From: Oscillospiraceae bacterium
GTDB taxonomy: Bacteria > Bacillota > Clostridia > Oscillospirales > Oscillospiraceae
Assembly: GCA_028705905.1 (NCBI GenBank)
Contig: JAQWCP010000042.1
Coordinates: 1 to 8,748, forward strand
Direction: 5' to 3'
Length of the DNA stretch: 8,748 nucleotides
Shown one piece after another: positions 5,789 to 8,748 of the stretch; positions within the stretch are counted from its first letter, which is position 1, and the number at the start of each line of letters is the position of its first letter. A model generated the notes under the pieces. The model was not told where the DNA came from. It saw nothing but the letters and a program-made list of their open reading frames with translations, and searched no databases. Made by a program: the position numbers and the translations under genes.

Positions 5789-7673
5789 AAAAAAAAGAAT
5801 AGGATTACTGATTGCGCTTCCCCCGGCGCTGCTGGCAGTGCTCTATGCAGGGGGATATTTGGCGCAGCTTATTTTTAACTACGGTGCATGGCAGCAAGGC
5901 GGCGGCTATCCGGGGGACGGTACATCGCCCCTGCCACCGTCGCCGTCTTTTTTGACCTGTATCCAATCCGCATTTATGCCGCCCCACGGCATCTACGGCA
6001 TTTTCATCTGTGTGGGCCTTCTGGGGCTGCTCATTCTCATGGTGATGAAAATGGGCAGCAGCGACAGCGGAGAACATGATGCAGACCGCAACTTTACCTA
6101 CTCCAAAAAAGGCACCTACGGCACCTCTGGGTGGATGTCGCCAAGGGAAATGAAGGGTGTGCTGGAGGTAATCCCCGATGTGCGCCATCACCATGGAACG
6201 ATCTTGGGGCTGCTGGAAAAGAGGATTGTCTGCGTGCCGGAGGAAACCCGTATGAATGCCAATATGGCGGTATACGGTGCCAGTGGCTCCATGAAGACCA
6301 GAGCCTTTTGCGTCAACCGCATCCTCCAAAGTGCCGCCAAGGGAGAATCGCTTATTATTTGCGATTGTAAATCCGAGCTGTACGAAAAGACCAGCGCCTA
6401 TCTGCGGGATAAGGGCTACATCGTGAAGGTATTCAATCTGGTAACGCCTGAAAACTCTGATAGCTGGAACTGCTTGTCGGAAATCGGCGGGCAGGAAATC
6501 ATGGCGCAACTCTTTTGCGATGTGGTTATCAAGAATACAACCACCGACGGCAAAGGAGATCACTTCTGGGACAATGCAGAAATGAATTTATTGAAAGCTC
6601 TTGTTCTCTATGTGGATCAGGGTTATCCGCTGGAGAATTGCAACATCGGGCAGGTATATCAGCTGCTCACGCTCAATTCGGAAAAGGATTTGAACAGCCT
6701 GTTTGATATGCTCCCAAATGACCATCCGGCAAAAGCACCGTTCAGCCTGTTCCGTCAGGCGTCCGACACCGTGCGCAGCGGTGTTATCATCGGCCTGGGC
6801 AGCCGACTGCAGGTGTTCCAGTCCTCCATCATTAAACAAATCACTGCAAAGGATGAGATTGACATGGAGCTGCCGGGCCAAAAGCCCTGCGCCTATTTCT
6901 GTATTACGAGCGACCAGGACGGCACCTTCGATTTTCTCTCTTCGCTGTTTCTATCGTTCGTTTTTATAAAGCTGGTGCGGTACGCAGACAGGACCTGTGA
7001 AGGAGGTAAGCTGCCTGTTCCCGTCCATGTACTGGGTGAAGAAATATGTGCCTGTGGGGTCATTCCTGAGCTATCTCGAAAAATATCCGTAATCAGATCG
7101 AGAAATTTGTCAATGTCATTGGTCTTCCAAAATTTAGCAGGCTTGCAGAATAGGTATCCTTATAACCAATGGCAGGAACTGCTGGGAAACTGTGATGTAC
7201 AGCTGTTTTTGGGCTGTACTGATGCTCTCACGGCAGAGTTTATCAGTGAACGCTCCGGCGTCGCCAGCGTGGCGGTGTCCAGCAAAGCAAAGCAGCTGGG
7301 AACATGGCGCATTTCCGACTACACACCGGAGTACCGGGAAACCAATGGCGTCGGCAAGCGCAACCTGCTCACCCCCGATGAGGTGCTGCGGCTCCCACTG
7401 GAGAAGGCGCTGGTTATCATCCGCGGGCACAAGCTTCTGCAGGTGGACAAATACGACTACTCCCTCCACCCGGAGGCAAAACTGATGCGTTCCTGCAAGG
7501 CATCCACCCATGTGCCGAATTGGAGATTGGAGCAGGAAAAATCGCCGCAGCCAGCCACCGTCCCATCGCCCAAGCCTGCCAAGGCAGCCCAGCGCAAAGC
7601 GAAGCCCACCACGCAGGATGCGCATAAGAAGGGCGCTGTGACCAAGACAGACAAACGCTCCATCATGGACTAA
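5766..7673 (+). CDS. VirD4-like conjugative coupling ATPase (CTn/CD1115-like)
   Basis: This is the coupling protein that links the relaxase-DNA complex to the type IV secretion channel. The 635-residue product has two N-terminal membrane helices (about 12-37 and 75-96). The P-loop GASGSMKT is at residues 171-178 (6276-6299). CDCKSELYEKTSAYLRDKGY and NSDSWNCLSEI follow, typical of the TraG/VirD4 family. The Walker B region VHVLGEEICACGVIPEL has Gly-Glu-Glu at 424-426 rather than Asp-Glu. RSRNLSMSLVFQNLAGLQ, NCDVQLFLGCTD and TPDEVLRLP complete the ATPase core. The C-terminal 55 residues are a Pro/Lys-rich tail. The longest open frame starts at ATG 5766, which has no ribosome binding site; the better start at 5785 is out of frame because of an A9 tract (see that entry). 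Expression of this copy is therefore uncertain. The S1-like gene follows after 21 bp. Confidence 0.88.
   Translation: MKGDFSNEKKRIGLLIALPPALLAVLYAGGYLAQLIFNYGAWQQGGGYPGDGTSPLPPSPSFLTCIQSAFMPPHGIYGIFICVGLLGLLILMVMKMGSSDSGEHDADRNFTYSKKGTYGTSGWMSPREMKGVLEVIPDVRHHHGTILGLLEKRIVCVPEETRMNANMAVYGASGSMKTRAFCVNRILQSAAKGESLIICDCKSELYEKTSAYLRDKGYIVKVFNLVTPENSDSWNCLSEIGGQEIMAQLFCDVVIKNTTTDGKGDHFWDNAEMNLLKALVLYVDQGYPLENCNIGQVYQLLTLNSEKDLNSLFDMLPNDHPAKAPFSLFRQASDTVRSGVIIGLGSRLQVFQSSIIKQITAKDEIDMELPGQKPCAYFCITSDQDGTFDFLSSLFLSFVFIKLVRYADRTCEGGKLPVPVHVLGEEICACGVIPELSRKISVIRSRNLSMSLVFQNLAGLQNRYPYNQWQELLGNCDVQLFLGCTDALTAEFISERSGVASVAVSSKAKQLGTWRISDYTPEYRETNGVGKRNLLTPDEVLRLPLEKALVIIRGHKLLQVDKYDYSLHPEAKLMRSCKASTHVPNWRLEQEKSPQPATVPSPKPAKAAQRKAKPTTQDAHKKGAVTKTDKRSIMD
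5785..5802 (+). other. Out-of-frame canonical virD4 start with an A9 tract
   Basis: GAAGGGAG (5768-5775) lies 9 nt before an ATG at 5785 that overlaps the upstream stop as ATGA. The following run of nine A (5788-5796) makes this frame read ATG AAA AAA AAA GAA TAG and stop after five codons. With ten A it would read M-K-K-K-R-I-G-L-L and enter the virD4 frame exactly. So the best start is one A out of frame. Confidence 0.75.
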
Positions 7674-7679
7674 AAATTT

Positions 7680-7703
7680 AGGAGGAATCTTATTATGACC
7701 TAA
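7680..7703 (+). other. Strong ribosome binding site and ATG followed by premature TAA (MT-stop)
   Basis: AGGAGGA at 7680-7686 sits 8 nt before ATG 7695, the best start signal for the downstream gene. Codon 3 is TAA (7701-7703), giving ATG ACC TAA. A single T-to-A change would give ATG ACC AAA AAG AAA ACC, a basic start typical of such proteins, in frame with the long open frame that follows. Confidence 0.75.
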
Positions 7704-7724
7704 AAGAAAACCGAACTGGAAACT

Positions 7725-8748
7725 ATGCTCCCGGAAAATACCGATACCTTGGCTGCAGCCGAGGAGGTTGTACCCGCCGCCGATCAAGGCAATGACATGC
7801 CCGCCGGCGAGGATTTGAATGAGTTGCTGGCGGATATGGACAAAGCCCCTGAAGATGGGATGCTCTATCCCGAGGAAGAATCTGCCGCTTCCGGCAACGA
7901 TGATCCCACCACCGGGAACGATGCCCCTGCTCCCGACAGCATGGAATCCGAGCTATCCGCTGAGGGAGAGCCCTTTTCCGTTGATGGCGACTCTTCCCCG
8001 AAGCCTGAGCCGCCCAAGCCCAAGCGGGCGACCCGCAAAAAGAAAGCAGATATAGATGCCCCTACGGAGAACAGTTCTGAGCCATCAGCTGAAGCTGCTC
8101 CTGAGCCGAGCATCTCCACTCCCGCAGCGGCACCCATTGAGCCGGCGCCACCGGTCAAACGTGCAACCAAGCGAAAGGCCGCTGCTCCCATCCTCACCAT
8201 TGAGGCACATACCGAAGCGGAAACTCAGGAGAGCATCGAGGACACCATTTGGCATGAGATCCACAACGCCTACCGGACGCGCAAAATCCTCACCGGCTAT
8301 CTGGGAGGCATTGAACAGACAGACAACGGAAAAACCCTTGTCATTGTGGAGTACAAGGGCTTCCGCATCATCATCCCCCTGAAGGAAATGATGATTAACC
8401 TTGGCCGCAGTCCGTCGGGCGCTGAGTATGACGAGCTGGTGCGTCGCCATAATAAGATTCTGGGCACCATGCTCGGTGCGGAAATTGACTTTATGGTGAA
8501 AGGCATTGACTCTAAGACCCGCAGCGCAGTTGCCAGCCGTAAAGAGGCGATGCTGAAAAAGCGGCAGATTTTCTACTTGAATACCGACGCTGCAGGCATG
8601 TACCGCATCTATGAAGGGCGCATCGTCCAGGCCCGCGTCATCGCCGTAGCGGAAAAGGTCGTCCGGGTAGAGGTGTTCGGCGTCGAGTGCTCAATCCTCG
8701 CCCGCGATCTTGCCTGGGACTGGATCGGCGACGCCCACGAACGCTTCT
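7725..8748 (+). CDS. Pro/Glu/Ala-rich protein with S1-like nucleic-acid-binding domain (3' partial; nonsense at original start)
   Basis: An uninterrupted frame runs from codon 4 after the TAA at 7701 to the window end. I start at ATG 7725, the first in-frame Met after the stop. The original start was probably ATG 7695, 10 codons earlier. Residues 1-170 are low complexity (Pro, Glu, Ala, Ser) with two similar basic motifs, KRATRKKK (8022-8045) and KRATKRKA (8157-8180). A folded region from about residue 172 begins DTIWHEIHNAYRTRKILTG and contains FRIIIPLKEMM and a KEAMLKKRQIFYL helix. From about residue 296 (8610 on), GRIVQARVIAVAEKVVRVEV then FGVECSILARDL has the alternating beta pattern of an S1/OB-fold domain. 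S1-like proteins are, from memory, a regular part of CTn transfer operons downstream of virD4; they may bind RNA or single-stranded DNA. Reinitiation at 7725 after the two-codon MT reading could still yield a nearly full protein. The gene continues past the window. Confidence 0.75.
   Translation, partial: MLPENTDTLAAAEEVVPAADQGNDMPAGEDLNELLADMDKAPEDGMLYPEEESAASGNDDPTTGNDAPAPDSMESELSAEGEPFSVDGDSSPKPEPPKPKRATRKKKADIDAPTENSSEPSAEAAPEPSISTPAAAPIEPAPPVKRATKRKAAAPILTIEAHTEAETQESIEDTIWHEIHNAYRTRKILTGYLGGIEQTDNGKTLVIVEYKGFRIIIPLKEMMINLGRSPSGAEYDELVRRHNKILGTMLGAEIDFMVKGIDSKTRSAVASRKEAMLKKRQIFYLNTDAAGMYRIYEGRIVQARVIAVAEKVVRVEVFGVECSILARDLAWDWIGDAHERF

Noticed and set aside
5805..6563. 252-codon open frame on the - strand opposite virD4
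   Set aside because: The + strand carries clear VirD4 motifs here, and the antisense product is His/Ala/Gly-rich without recognisable domains.
7701..7703. TAA read as a sense codon (stop reassignment or readthrough)
   Set aside because: TAA ends several neighbouring genes normally (251, 3241, 7671), so a reassigned code is unlikely; a point mutation, error or reinitiation is simpler.
7819..8382. Two + strand open frames (7819-8055 and 8056-8382) inside the S1-like gene
   Set aside because: They are in another frame and Pro/Ser/Arg-rich by shadowing. The frame at 7725 stays open to the window end and encodes the S1-like domain.
1..8748. CRISPR array, tRNA or rRNA genes, insertion sequence, toxin-antitoxin or defence system
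   Set aside because: No regularly spaced repeats, tRNA-like cloverleaf, transposase motifs or recognisable defence domains were seen on reading; all long frames fit a conjugation module.

Overview
The window is an 8.7 kb piece of a conjugation (type IV secretion) operon from an integrative and conjugative element. It is of the Tn1549 / Clostridioides difficile CTn kind that is widespread in gut Clostridia. The evidence is gene order (cell-wall hydrolase, PrgI-VirB4 ATPase, two small accessory genes, a winged-helix protein, a VirD4 coupling ATPase, an S1-like protein), all on the + strand with short gaps or overlaps. GC content is moderately high, there are several TTG starts, and Shine-Dalgarno sites are strong. 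A gut Oscillospiraceae- or Lachnospiraceae-like host is likely, but the species cannot be read from the sequence. The order matches what I remember of C. difficile CD1108-CD1116, which is memory and not a search.

Layout: 1-253 is the 3' end of a C39-like cysteine peptidase. 278-3243 is a PrgI-VirB4 fusion broken by a one-base frameshift near 1970. 3244-3320 is a short spacer with a 12-nt direct repeat and competing hairpins. 3321-3845 and 3856-4518 are two small, probably coupled accessory genes. 4516-4660 holds a terminator, a GC hairpin and a 14-bp hairpin just ahead of a ribosome binding site. 4661-5788 is a winged-helix-type protein. 5766-7673 is a VirD4-like coupling protein. From about 7695 to the window end runs a Pro/Glu/Ala-rich protein with an S1-like RNA/DNA-binding domain.

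In the usual model for such elements, the hydrolase opens the peptidoglycan, PrgI and VirB4 build and energise the membrane channel, and VirD4 feeds the relaxase-DNA complex into it. The small wHTH proteins probably regulate the process or process DNA.

The main surprise is that three large genes each carry one small lesion at or near a decisive point. These are a missing base in virB4, an A9 tract that puts the best virD4 start out of frame, and a TAA at codon 3 of the S1-like gene. Each could be sequencing error, decay of the element, or a translational or transcriptional switch. Apart from this I see a fairly standard conjugation module and no new defence or other system.
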